From Tissierellia bacterium KA00581 (GTDB lineage Bacteria > Bacillota > Clostridia > Tissierellales > Peptoniphilaceae), in NCBI GenBank assembly GCA_001552895.1, contig KQ959651.1, positions 44,076-78,454 on the forward strand: 34,379 nucleotides of DNA. Reading direction: 5' to 3'. The notes beneath the pieces were generated by a model. That model had not been told where the DNA came from and ran no database searches. It worked only from the letters and a program-made list of their open reading frames with translations. Below are positions 1 to 9,400 of this stretch, in pieces (the first letter of the stretch is position 1; each line of letters begins with the position of its first letter). Made by a program: the position numbers and the translations under genes.

Positions 1-119
1 AGAATAAGTTAGCCAATTGAAAAAACTTCGAAAGATGTTTTATAGTTAAATAATTATCCTAAAAAAATATTCAATTACAAAACGCCTAGAGAATTATTTT
101 TATGTGGCTAATTTATTCT
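1..119. repeat. Inverted-repeat-bounded AT-rich intergenic segment
   Basis: The 15 bases at 1-15 (AGAATAAGTTAGCCA) are repeated inverted at 105-119 with one difference. That difference gives a G-U pair if the plus strand is transcribed. Shorter inverted pairs lie inside (for example AATTGA near 16 and TCAATT near 70), so a long branched hairpin is possible. No coding frame is visible. It could be a small miniature inverted-repeat element or a structured RNA; the window edge hides any target duplication. Confidence 0.4.
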
Positions 120-156
120 TGCAATTTAGGAACTTAAATCAACATATAAAAAATAT

Positions 157-215
157 AAAAAGAAAATTTAATTTCATGTATTATTTACCTTAATTAAGCT
201 ATCAAAAAGTAAATA
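157..215 (-). repeat. AT-rich intergenic repeat, copy 1 (inverted)
   Basis: Read on the minus strand, this stretch contains TTAATTAAGGTAAATAATAC followed by a block ending AAATTAAATTTTCTTT. The same text recurs at 34334-34379 in plus orientation and, with changes, at 31537-31708. An adjacent sub-block (TTTACTTTTTGAT on the minus strand) recurs near 33896. It lies downstream of the recA terminator and has no coding potential. Function unknown. Confidence 0.55.
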
Positions 216-237
216 ATCGTATATATTTATTAACATT

Positions 238-271
238 AAAAAAAGTTGATTTTTTATTTAAAAAAATCAAC
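238..271 (-). terminator. Rho-independent terminator after recA
   Basis: The stem GTTGATTTTTT / AAAAAATCAAC (245-255 with 261-271) has a 5-nt loop. It is followed on the minus strand by a run of seven T (238-244). It lies just past the recA stop codon and closes the dut-ftsK-pgsA-recA operon. Confidence 0.85.
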
Positions 272-287
272 CTTTTAGTAAAAATCT

Positions 288-1478
288 TTATTCTATTATC
301 AAATCATCTAACAATAATTCTTCCGCCTCAACATCATTTTCTTCTTTGTTTTTTTCTTTATTTTCTTTGTTTTCTTTTTTATCTTTATTTTTTTCTAAAT
401 CATCTTTTGTTTGTGTTATTTCATCTTTTTTTTCATAGTCTATTCCATAAGCTTGATATACTTTTTGTTTTATTTCTTCTAATACTAAAGGATTTTCTTC
501 AAGATAAACTTTTGCTTTTTCTTTACCTTGTCCAATTTTTACATCGTTATAGCTATACCATGAACCCGATTTTTTAATTACATCTTTTTCAGAAGCCATA
601 TCTATTATAATTCCCATATTAGATATACCTTTTCCAAAAATTATATCAAATTCGCAAGATTTAAATGGTGGTGCCATTTTATTTTTAGAAACTTTAACTT
701 TTGTTTTACAACCATAAGGAACATTATCTTTATCTTTTAATTGTTCTGCCTTTTTTATTTCTATTCTAACACTTGAATAAAATTTAAGAGCTCTACCACC
801 TGTTGTTGTTTCAGATGGTCCACCACCTCCATAAGGAGTAGTTGATATATTTGCTCTTAATTGATTTATAAAAATAACAGTAGTATTTGACTTTGAAATA
901 AATCCTGTTAATTTCCTAAGAGCTTGACTCATAAGTCTTGCATGAAGTCCCATGTGATTATCGCCCATACTACCTTCAATTTCTGCTCTTGGAACAAGAG
1001 CTGCAACTGAGTCTACTACAACTAAATCAACCCCAGAACTCTTTACAAGAGCTTCTACTATTGCAAGAGCTTGTTCACCATTATCAGGTTGTGAAATAAT
1101 AAGCTCATCTGTATTTACTCCTAAAACTTTAGCATATTCAGGATCTAATGCATGTTCTGCATCTATAAATGCACAAACGCCATTTTCTTTTTGGCATTCT
1201 GCAATTATATGAAGAGTAAGTGTTGTTTTACCAGATGATTCAGGACCATAAATTTCTATTATTCTTCCTTTAGGTATTCCACCAACACCAAGAGCAATAT
1301 CAAGATTCATAGCTCCTGTGCTTATAGACTCAACATTTGTTTTAGGTGCATCTCCAAGTCTCATTATAGTACCTTTTCCAAAATCTTTTTCAATTTTATC
1401 AAGAGCAGCCTTAAGTGCTTTTTGTCTTTCTTCTTTATCTTCTATTCTTTCAAATTTTTCTGTTTTTTTTGTAGCCAT
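288..1478 (-). CDS. recA: Recombinase A
   Basis: RecA forms ATP-dependent filaments on single-stranded DNA, catalyses strand exchange in homologous recombination, and triggers LexA self-cleavage in the SOS response. The sequence shows the Walker A motif GPESSGKT at residues 78-85, a Walker B stretch (VDLVVVDS) near 149-156 and the conserved loop [20 protein letters not shown]. The protein has 396 residues, longer than the usual 340-355. The excess is a charged C-terminal tail from about residue 350, rich in Lys, Glu and Asn, ending in an acidic stretch ([10 protein letters not shown]). Start: ATG at 1478 with GGAG 7-8 nt upstream. It is the last gene of the dut-ftsK-pgsA-recA operon, 22 bases after pgsA. 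Confidence 0.98.
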   Translation of the reverse strand: MATKKTEKFERIEDKEERQKALKAALDKIEKDFGKGTIMRLGDAPKTNVESISTGAMNLDIALGVGGIPKGRIIEIYGPESSGKTTLTLHIIAECQKENGVCAFIDAEHALDPEYAKVLGVNTDELIISQPDNGEQALAIVEALVKSSGVDLVVVDSVAALVPRAEIEGSMGDNHMGLHARLMSQALRKLTGFISKSNTTVIFINQLRANISTTPYGGGGPSETTTGGRALKFYSSVRIEIKKAEQLKDKDNVPYGCKTKVKVSKNKMAPPFKSCEFDIIFGKGISNMGIIIDMASEKDVIKKSGSWYSYNDVKIGQGKEKAKVYLEENPLVLEEIKQKVYQAYGIDYEKKDEITQTKDDLEKNKDKKENKENKEKNKEENDVEAEELLLDDLIIE

Positions 1479-1500
1479 TAAATCATCTCCTATAAAATTA

Positions 1501-2043
1501 TTAAATATTACTTAAATCTAATACATCTATATTTTTAACTATATAATCTATTGCTGATATAACTGTAAATATAATAGAAATATACCAAAAAATCATATCT
1601 AAATTAAAAGGTATTTTAAATATATTTGTTAGGTTAAATAAAATTAAACTAATTGCTATTATTTGAGTTACAGTTTTAATTTTTCCATATATGCTAGCTG
1701 CAATTACAATCTTATTTGAAGCTGCAATTAATCTAAATCCGGAAATTATAAATTCCCTTGCCAAAACTATACAAACGCCCCATGCACCTATACATTTAAG
1801 TTCAACAAGCATTACAAGAGCCGAACAGACCAATATTTTATCAGCAAGTGGATCCATAAATTTTCCAAATGTTGTAACTAAATGTCTACTTCTTGCTAAA
1901 TGTCCATCTAACATATCTGTTAAAGCGGCAATAAGAAATATAAAAAACGGAATAAGACTACAGCCTCCAAGTAACATTAAACTTACTATAAATACAGGTA
2001 CTAAAAAAATTCTAAATAAAGTTATTTTATTGGCTATATTCAT
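1501..2043 (-). CDS. pgsA: CDP-diacylglycerol-glycerol-3-phosphate 3-phosphatidyltransferase
   Basis: This membrane enzyme makes phosphatidylglycerol phosphate, the committed step to phosphatidylglycerol and cardiolipin. The CDP-alcohol phosphotransferase signature is complete: DMLDGHLAR followed by [10 protein letters not shown], which supplies the D-G-x2-A-R-x8-G-x3-D-x3-D residues. Several hydrophobic helices surround it, and about 180 residues is normal for the family. Two ATGs are adjacent (2046 and 2043). GGAGG is only 2 nt from the first, so 2043 is preferred. The start overlaps the 3' end of ftsK, suggesting translational coupling. Confidence 0.95.
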   Translation of the reverse strand: MNIANKITLFRIFLVPVFIVSLMLLGGCSLIPFFIFLIAALTDMLDGHLARSRHLVTTFGKFMDPLADKILVCSALVMLVELKCIGAWGVCIVLAREFIISGFRLIAASNKIVIAASIYGKIKTVTQIIAISLILFNLTNIFKIPFNLDMIFWYISIIFTVISAIDYIVKNIDVLDLSNI

Positions 2044-4336
2044 CATTTCCTCCTTTAACAGTATTTAAATATTCATATCCTACTAAAATCTTACGAGGTT
2101 TACTGCCTTCTTGTTTTCCAATAATTGATCGATTTTCCATTTCATCTATTATTCTACCCGCTCTTGCATATCCTATCTTCATTTTTCTTTGCAAAAGTGA
2201 AATAGAAGCAGAATTTTCATCTAAAATTATTTTAACTGCATCATAAAATAGTTCATCTACATCTTCGTTTTCGTTATTATCTTTTAAACTTTCTTTTTCT
2301 ATATCATTTATAATTTTTTCATCATAAATAACTTGTTGTGATTTATCTTTTATACTATTTACAACTTTTTCAACTTCTAAATCTGATACAAAACAGCCTT
2401 GTATTCTTATAGGTTTAGATGAACCTGAAGGGCTAAATAACATATCTCCTTTTCCAAGTAAAGTTTCTGCTCCTGAAGTATCCAAAATAGTTCTAGAATC
2501 TATTTGTGAAGAAACTTGAAATGAAATTCTTGATGGAATATTTGCCTTTATTGTACCTGTTATAACATCTACAGAAGGTCTTTGTGTTGCTACAATTAGA
2601 TGTATTCCACAAGCTCTTGCCATTTGAGCAAGCCTACAAATATATGATTCAACTTCATTTGCACTAACCATCATAAGATCAGATAGTTCATCTATTATTA
2701 TAACCAAATATGGTAATTTTTCTAAATCATTTATTTTTTGTTTTTCATTATATCCTTTAATATCTCTTACTTGATTATCAGAAAATAAGCTATAACGTCT
2801 TTCCATTTCTCTAACTGCCCAATTTAAAGCAGCACTTGCTTTTTTAGAATCTGTTACAACTGGTATTGCAAGATGAGGAATTTTATTGTATACACTAAGT
2901 TCAACAACTTTAGGGTCAATTAAAATCATCTTAACATCATCTGGCGATGATTTAAATAAAATACTCATTATTATAGTGTTAATACAAACAGATTTTCCAG
3001 AACCAGTTGCCCCTGCAATAAGCATATGAGGCATCTTGTCTATGGAAGAAACAATTACCTCTCCTGATATTGTCTTTCCAAGTGCCATAGGCATTTTAGA
3101 TGTAGAGTTTTGATATTCTCTAGAAGATAGTATTTCTCTTAAAGATACACTTTCTTTTAAAGTATTTGCTACCTCTATACCTATAACCGATTTTCCGGGA
3201 ATTGGAGCTTCAATTCTAATATCTGACGATGCAAGAGCTAAAGATAAATCATCTGCAAGATTTACTATTTTATTAACCTTAACTCCTAAATCTGGTTGTA
3301 GCTCGAAACATGTAACTGTAGGACCTTTGTTTATTTTAACAACTTTAGCATTAACTGAAAAACTTTTTAAAGTAGTTTCTATTTTTTTTGCACGTTGCTT
3401 TAGAGTATTTTCAGATTCCGTTTCATTTAACTTACTGTCATTTAAAAGATTAAGAGATGGTATTTGATAATTTTTTACATCTTTACTTTTAAAAGTTTTT
3501 ACATCTTTACTTTTTTTATCTTTTTCTGTATTTATATTATTTTCAGGAAATAAATCAAAACTATCTAAAATACTTTCTTTATTTTTATTATCTTTATCTT
3601 CATTACTTTTATCTTTATAGTCATCTATGATAATTTCATCATTTACTTCAATTTGTTCAAAATTTTTATCTTTATCAAAATCTAAATCTTTATTTTCTTT
3701 ATTTTTCGTATTTTCTTTATTTTCTTTTAGTTTTTCTTCTTTTCTTTTTTCTTTGTAATCTGTAATTTTTTTAAAGATTTTTAATACTAAGTCTCTTATA
3801 ATTTTTAAAAAATCTGTAAATGTAATATCTAAAAAAGACAAAATCAAAAATAACAAAATAACAAATGTAAAAACATATAATCCAATGCTTCCAACGGTTA
3901 TAGTATAAAAATATCCCAAATAAGCTCCTATATATCCGCTACCACTTCCTAAATTAGATAAAGAATTAGCAACTGCTAATTTAACAGAAATGTTCATAGA
4001 TGAATTAGATGCTATATCAACTATAGCAAGATAATTTATAAATAATATAATAAACATAACAAATTTTTCTCTATTTTCTTTATTTATTTTTTTTATCAAA
4101 AGTAAAAAATAAATAATTTCCATAAATATAAGAAAAACATAATATGTATTAGAAAATAAATAAACAAATATACTTTTTGTAAAATTACCTAAAAATCCAG
4201 TATTAGAAAAAAACGAAAATATTATAAAAAAAGTATTTATAAAAAATAAAGTTAAAATCAAACTTTTAGAAGTATATACTTTTGATTTATTTTTTATTAT
4301 ATTACTATTAGTAGTCTTTCTTTTCTTTCTTTCCAT
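2027..4336 (-). CDS. ftsK: DNA translocase FtsK/SpoIIIE
   Basis: This septum-anchored ATP-driven DNA pump moves chromosome ends during division or sporulation-type partitioning. The N-terminus has about four transmembrane segments (roughly residues 25-175). A very charged Lys/Asp/Asn-rich linker (about 195-290) follows, then the motor with Walker A GATGSGKS (about 442-449) and Walker B YLVIIIDELSDL. A C-terminal winged-helix gamma domain (ISLLQRKMKIGYARAGRIID) reads polarity sequences. Start: a TTG at 4357 is possible but its GGAGG lies only 2 nt away. The ATG at 4336 has AGGG at proper distance and follows the dut stop by 1 nt, so I chose it. Confidence 0.95.
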   Translation of the reverse strand: MERKKRKTTNSNIIKNKSKVYTSKSLILTLFFINTFFIIFSFFSNTGFLGNFTKSIFVYLFSNTYYVFLIFMEIIYFLLLIKKINKENREKFVMFIILFINYLAIVDIASNSSMNISVKLAVANSLSNLGSGSGYIGAYLGYFYTITVGSIGLYVFTFVILLFLILSFLDITFTDFLKIIRDLVLKIFKKITDYKEKRKEEKLKENKENTKNKENKDLDFDKDKNFEQIEVNDEIIIDDYKDKSNEDKDNKNKESILDSFDLFPENNINTEKDKKSKDVKTFKSKDVKNYQIPSLNLLNDSKLNETESENTLKQRAKKIETTLKSFSVNAKVVKINKGPTVTCFELQPDLGVKVNKIVNLADDLSLALASSDIRIEAPIPGKSVIGIEVANTLKESVSLREILSSREYQNSTSKMPMALGKTISGEVIVSSIDKMPHMLIAGATGSGKSVCINTIIMSILFKSSPDDVKMILIDPKVVELSVYNKIPHLAIPVVTDSKKASAALNWAVREMERRYSLFSDNQVRDIKGYNEKQKINDLEKLPYLVIIIDELSDLMMVSANEVESYICRLAQMARACGIHLIVATQRPSVDVITGTIKANIPSRISFQVSSQIDSRTILDTSGAETLLGKGDMLFSPSGSSKPIRIQGCFVSDLEVEKVVNSIKDKSQQVIYDEKIINDIEKESLKDNNENEDVDELFYDAVKIILDENSASISLLQRKMKIGYARAGRIIDEMENRSIIGKQEGSKPRKILVGYEYLNTVKGGNDEYSQ

Positions 4337-4337
4337 C

Positions 4338-4769
4338 TTAATACCCTGTATGACCAAATCCTCCGTCGCCTCTTTTAGTTTTAGAAATTTCTTCTACTAC
4401 ATCAAAATCGACCTTTTCATATTTAGTTATAACCATCTGTGCAATTCTATCATTATTTTTTATAGTATATTCTTCATTTGAAATATTTACAAGCAAAACT
4501 TTTATTTCTCCTCTATAATCACTATCGATTGTACCAACACCATTTGCCATGCAAATTCCATATTTTAACCTCATTCCACTTCTTGCTCTTATCTGTCCTT
4601 CATATCCAAAAGGAATTTCTAAAAAAATACCTGTTGGAACAGCAACCCTTTCAAAAGGTTTAATAACAAGATCTAAATCTAAATTTGCTGTTAAATCAAA
4701 TCCAGAAGCTCCAACAGTTTGATATTTAGGAATTTCATTTTTGCTTTTATTTACAATTTTTATTTCCAT
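4338..4769 (-). CDS. dut: dUTP diphosphatase (dUTPase)
   Basis: It hydrolyses dUTP to dUMP and pyrophosphate, which keeps uracil out of DNA and feeds thymidylate synthesis. The trimeric dUTPase motifs are in order: ASGFDLTA (motif 1), RARSGM (2), NGVGTIDSDYRGEIKV (3), NDRIAQMV (4) and a C-terminal RGDGGFGHTGY (5). At 143 residues it has normal length. Start: ATG at 4769, with GGAGG 6 nt upstream; a further upstream TTG lacks a site. First gene of the dut-ftsK-pgsA-recA operon, with its own promoter. Confidence 0.96.
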   Translation of the reverse strand: MEIKIVNKSKNEIPKYQTVGASGFDLTANLDLDLVIKPFERVAVPTGIFLEIPFGYEGQIRARSGMRLKYGICMANGVGTIDSDYRGEIKVLLVNISNEEYTIKNNDRIAQMVITKYEKVDFDVVEEISKTKRGDGGFGHTGY

Positions 4770-4803
4770 ATATTCCTCCAAAAAAAATTAATATACACAT
4801 GAT

Positions 4804-4832
4804 AGTATAACAAATTTAAGATATTAAATCAA
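4804..4832 (-). promoter_or_regulatory. Promoter for the dut-ftsK-pgsA-recA operon
   Basis: On the minus strand a TTGATT -35 (4827-4832) and TATACT -10 (4804-4809) are separated by exactly 17 nt. They lie about 35 nt upstream of the dut start and just past the hup terminator. Confidence 0.7.
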
Positions 4833-4855
4833 TTATAAAAAATTTTATTTTAAAT

Positions 4856-4885
4856 AAAAAAAAAATCAGGTCTTCCTGATTTTTT
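4856..4885 (-). terminator. Rho-independent terminator after hup
   Basis: Stem AAAAATCAGG / CCTGATTTTT with a 4-nt loop, followed on the minus strand by about ten T. It lies 15 nt past the hup stop and separates hup from the dut operon. Confidence 0.9.
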
Positions 4886-4899
4886 AAAAATTTTCTTTA

Positions 4900-5178
4900 C
4901 TATTTATTAACAGCTTCTTTTAAAGATTTTCCAGCTTTAAAAACTGGTGCTTTAGATGCTGGGATTTCAATAACTTCTTTAGGATTTCTTGGATTTCTTC
5001 CGCTTCTTGCTTTTCTTTCTCTTGATTCAAAAGTACCAAATCCTACTAATTGAACTTTTTCTCCCTTTACTAAAGTTTCTTCAACTGTTTGAATAAAAGC
5101 ATTCAATGCTCTTTCAGCGTCAACTTTTGTTAATTTTCCTTTTTCAGCCATGCTAGCTAATAATTCAGATTTGTTCAT
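4900..5178 (-). CDS. hup: HU-family DNA-binding protein
   Basis: A small histone-like protein that bends and compacts DNA as a dimer. The 92 residues match the HU fold: N-terminal helices (MNKSELLASMAEKGKLTKVD), then VQLVGFGTFESRERKARSGR and the intercalating arm with RNPRNPKEVIEIPA. It ends in the usual FKAGKSLKEAVN. Start: ATG at 5178, with GGAGG 7 nt upstream. Transcribed alone, between its own promoter and a strong terminator. Confidence 0.97.
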   Translation of the reverse strand: MNKSELLASMAEKGKLTKVDAERALNAFIQTVEETLVKGEKVQLVGFGTFESRERKARSGRNPRNPKEVIEIPASKAPVFKAGKSLKEAVNK

Positions 5179-5206
5179 AAAATATCCTCCTTAAAAATAA
5201 ATACAT

Positions 5207-5240
5207 ATTATAACTGCCGTAGTGATTAGCCTAAATCACT
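5207..5240 (-). promoter_or_regulatory. Likely hup promoter with overlapping dyad
   Basis: A perfect TATAAT -10 on the minus strand (5207-5212) lies 17 nt from a poor -35 (TTTAGG, 5230-5235). The -35 area sits inside an inverted repeat AGTGATT / AATCACT (5221-5240), which could be an operator. The -10 is convincing; the regulatory role of the dyad is inferred. Confidence 0.5.
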
Positions 5241-5309
5241 TTACAACTGTTATTATATCTTAAATTTTATAAAATTACAAGTAATTTTAAACATTTTTTT
5301 TATTTTTTT

Positions 5310-6314
5310 TTATTTTTTATCGTTTTTAAAACTTTTTATAGGTTTAAATCCTACTTCTTTTTTAATTTTTTCAAATTCTTTTACAAATTTATCATTTAAT
5401 ATTTTTTGTTCAAGTTTTGATTTTATAGCTTCTTTACCCTTATCAGAAAAATCATCAAAGTTATCAACTCTAGCTGTTACTTTTATTATATGGTAACCAA
5501 ATTTTGATTTTACAGGATCACTAACTTTTCCAATTTCTAAATTAGAAGCTGCATCATAAAATTCTTTAACCATAACGCCTTTAGTAAATGCTCCTAAAGA
5601 TCCGCTATTTTTTGATACTGAAGGATCTTTTGAAACTTCTTTTGCAACTTTTTCAAAATCTTCTCCATTTTCAATTCTCTCTTTAGCTTTTATAGCATCT
5701 TCTTCTTTTTCAACTAATATATGGCTTGCTGTAATTTCTGGTCCTTCAAACTCACTTCCTTTATATTGTTCTTTTATTTCATCATCTGAAGGTTTAAAAT
5801 TTTCTGAAAACCATGTTTTAAACTTTTGTGAAAGTGCATTATCTTTTAATTGAGATTTTAGTTCATCTTCACTTATCTTATACTTGTCTAATTGTTCTTT
5901 AAATTTATCTTCTCCACCAATTTGTTCTTTTATTTTTTTAACTTGTTCATCTATTTCGTCATCAGTTACTGTTAATTTCTTTATTTCATCTTCTGATTTT
6001 CCGTCTTTTTTGTATTGATTAGCTAATTTTTCCATCTTCAATTTAACTATTTCAGCATTGGAAAGAGAATTTAATATATTTTCTTTTAAATTCAAAATAT
6101 TTTTCTTACCTTCATCAGTATTTTCATCATATGTTTTCTTTTGATCGTCAGTAAATCTTTCTACTAATTTGTCATATTCAGAATTTACTTTTTCTTCTGT
6201 AATATATGTTTTTCCAACCTTTACCATAGCATCTTTTGGTGCAGTTGCACAAGCTGTCAACAAGCCTACACTTAAAGTTATAGCTGTTAAAGCTTTAGTT
6301 AATTTAATTTTCAT
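5310..6314 (-). CDS. prsA: PrsA-type peptidyl-prolyl isomerase lipoprotein
   Basis: An extracytoplasmic foldase that helps exported proteins fold after Sec translocation. Residues 1-22 form a lipoprotein signal ending in the lipobox LTAC, with Cys22 to be lipidated. A long charged SurA-N-like helical region follows, then a parvulin domain (about 195-290) with ASHILVE, GEDFEKVAKEVSKDPSVSKN, GSLGAF and FGYHIIKV. The protein has 334 residues, close to PrsA (about 290-310) with a short Lys-rich tail. Start: ATG at 6314, which has AGGAG at 8 nt and gives a proper signal; an ATG-like start 30 nt upstream does not. The symbol is by family resemblance. Confidence 0.88.
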   Translation of the reverse strand: MKIKLTKALTAITLSVGLLTACATAPKDAMVKVGKTYITEEKVNSEYDKLVERFTDDQKKTYDENTDEGKKNILNLKENILNSLSNAEIVKLKMEKLANQYKKDGKSEDEIKKLTVTDDEIDEQVKKIKEQIGGEDKFKEQLDKYKISEDELKSQLKDNALSQKFKTWFSENFKPSDDEIKEQYKGSEFEGPEITASHILVEKEEDAIKAKERIENGEDFEKVAKEVSKDPSVSKNSGSLGAFTKGVMVKEFYDAASNLEIGKVSDPVKSKFGYHIIKVTARVDNFDDFSDKGKEAIKSKLEQKILNDKFVKEFEKIKKEVGFKPIKSFKNDKK

Positions 6315-6341
6315 AATATTTCTCCTAACTTTTTTATATAA

Positions 6342-6364
6342 CAATATTAACTATTTTAATATTG
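6342..6364 (-). promoter_or_regulatory. Leader hairpin in the prsA 5' region
   Basis: Inverted repeat CAATATTAA / TTAATATTG (6342-6350 and 6356-6364) with a 5-nt loop, between the prsA promoter and start codon. It could be an operator or an mRNA-stability hairpin. AT-rich, so chance is possible. Confidence 0.35.
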
Positions 6365-6375
6365 ATACTTTCGAT

Positions 6376-6404
6376 ATTATACATTATTTTTTCAATATTG
6401 TCAA
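6376..6404 (-). promoter_or_regulatory. Promoter of prsA
   Basis: Consensus on the minus strand: TTGACA (6399-6404), 17-nt spacer, TATAAT (6376-6381). About 60 nt upstream of the prsA start. One of the two perfect promoters in the window. Confidence 0.85.
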
Positions 6405-6441
6405 AAAATATAATATTAAAAGTAATTTTTTAATTTTTTAT

Positions 6442-9400
6442 TTAATTTAATTTTAATTTTTCTTTTATTTCTAAAAATTTTTCTAAAAGATTTATACTTT
6501 CAACTAACTTATTTTTATCATAATTAAAGATAAGCTTGGCATCTTCATTTAAGTTAAATTCTAATTTTGCAAATAAAGAATCTTCAAGTTTTGAAACAAG
6601 TTCTAATATAGTTTTATCATCTTTATCAAATTTAAAAACAACACTTTTATTTCTTTCTGAAATTTTAGAAAAATTTAATTTAGTTGAAATAGATTTAAGA
6701 TATGAAACATTCATAACATTTACAACAACTTTAGGAACATCTCCAAATCTATCTATTAGTTCTTCAAAAATTTCATTAAGGTCCTCTCTTGATTCAATTC
6801 TTGCAATCTTATTGTACATATCAATTTTTTGGTTATTATCTGTAATATAGTTTGAAGGAATATAAGCATCTACAGAAAGTTCTATTTGAGTTTGTTCTTT
6901 TAAATTTAATTTTTCACCCTTAACTTCTCTTATACTTTCTTCAAGCATTCTTACATAAAGTTCATATCCAATAGTTTCTACATGCCCTGATTGACATTCT
7001 CCTAAGATATTTCCAGCACCTCTAAGCTCTAAATCTCTCATTGCTATTTTAAATCCTGAACCAAATTCAGAAAAATCTCTTATGGCCATAAGTCTTTTTT
7101 CTGAAATTTCAGATATTGATTTATTCTTTTCGTAAGTAAAATATGCAAAAGCTCTTCTTTCAGAACGACCAATTCTTCCCTTTAATTGATATAGTTGTGA
7201 AAGTCCCATCTTATCTGCATCATATATTATCATGGTATTACAATTTTTTATATCCATACCTGTTTCTATTATTGTTGTAGATAAAAGAATATCATATTCT
7301 CCTTCTTGAAAAGCTTCCATTATATTTTCAAGTTCTCTATTAGTAAGTTTACTATGAGCTATAGCAATTTTAACATCTGGAAGAAGTTTAGATAGATTTT
7401 TATACATCTTATCCATATCTTTTATTCTATTGTAAACAAAATAAACTTGTCCACCTCTATCAATTTCTTTATATATTGCCTCTTTTATTACTGAATCATT
7501 ATATTCTAAAACAAAAGTCGATATAGATACTCTCTCTTCTGGTGGGTCATCAAGTATACTCATATCTCTTATTCCAACTAAACTCATTTGCATTGTTCTT
7601 GGAATAGGAGTTGCAGAAAGTGAAAGTACATCAATATTTTCTTTCATTTGTTTTAAAGCCTCTTTATGTTTAACTCCAAATCGTTGTTCTTCATCAATAA
7701 TCAAAAGTCCTAAATCTTTAAAATCAAGATTTTTTGATAATAATTTATGAGTTCCTATCAATAAATTTATCTTACCGTTTTTTAAATTTTTTATAATTTC
7801 TTTTTGCTCTGATTGAGTTTTAAATCTACTTAACATTTCAATATCAATAGGAAAAGTTCCAAACCTTTCAAGTGCAGTTTCATAATGCTGTTTTGCTAAA
7901 ATTGTAGTTGGAACTAAAAAGGCAACCTGTTTATTATCCATTATAGCTTTAAAAGCAGCCCTTAAAGCAACTTCTGTTTTCCCATAACCAACATCTCCGC
8001 ATAAAAGACGATCCATAGGCTTTTTACTTTCCATATCTTTTTTTATTTCATCTATTGCACGAAGTTGTGAATAAGTTTCTTCATAAATAAAACTATCTTC
8101 AAATTCTCTTTGCCAAGGTGTATCATAAGAAAATGAAAATCCTTCAATCTTATCTCTTTTTGCATATAACTTTACAAGATCTGTTGCTATTTCATCTAAG
8201 GCTTTTTTTGCCCTTTGCTTTGTTTTAATCCAATCACTAGAACCAAGTCTATTAAGTTTTGGTCTATAACCATCTTTACCAATATATTTTTGAATTAAAT
8301 TCATTTGATCTGTTGGAATATATAACCTATCATTATCTTTATACATAATCAAAATATGATCTTTTATAATTCCATTAACTTCTATTTGTTCTATTCCTCT
8401 ATATTGCCCAATTCCATGATTTTCATGTACAACATAATCTCCAATGTTTAAGTCTGTATATGATAGTAAATTAGATTTTTTTACCTTTAATTTCTTATTT
8501 ACTTTTTTGGAAAAACCATAAATTTCTTTATGAGTTAAAAATAAAATCTTTTGCTCTGGAATTTCAAAACCACAATTAAAATTCAAATTAGACAAAACTA
8601 ATATAGAACTTTTAAGCTCAAAATCTAAATTGTCTTTACAGATAAAATTTATATTTTCATCAGATAAAATATTTTTAAAACTTTCCATCATTTCCTTAGA
8701 ACCTGCAAAAATTACAATTTTATATCCTCTTTGTAACTTAAATTTTAAAGTTTTAAATAAATAATCAAATTTTCTATTAAAACATTCAGCTTCCAATGTT
8801 TTTATATTTACAGAAACTTTAGCATTTATAATTTTTGTTCTTTTTAAAAGCATTGTAAGATTTATAATATCAAACTTTTTTATTCTATTTAAAGTTTTTT
8901 CAAAAGGAACCAAAATATTTTTATGGCTATCTAAAATTTCTCCATTTTCTATCAAATCTGTTATATTTTCATAAAACAAATGTTCAGTTTCTAAATTTTT
9001 ATCATAAATTTTTAAAATATCTTCTGTACATATAACTGCATCTTTTTGCAAATAATCTAAAATCGTAGAAAAGCTTCCCCTTTTTATGTAAGGAGATAAT
9101 AAATCCATATTTGATATATGGTAATTTATTTTTAAATCATTATATATTTTATAAAATTTTTCTAAAGAATTATCTATATTTTTTCCAAAAAGAGTAAGTT
9201 TTTTTAATTTTTCAATATCCTTTGTAAGTCCGGATAAAATATTTTTTACATCATCTTTAGACAAAACCATTTCTTTTGCTGGAATTATATTTACATTTTC
9301 TAATTTTTCTTTTGATCTTTGAGTATTTATCTCAAAAGTTCTAATAGAATCTATTTCATCTGAAAAAAATTCTATCCTTATAGGATTTTCATAATCTACA

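Noticed and set aside
5270..5289. TAAAATTAC / GTAATTTTA palindrome as the prsA terminator
   Set aside because: All-AT stem with a 2-nt loop and no T tract after it on the minus strand; not convincing.
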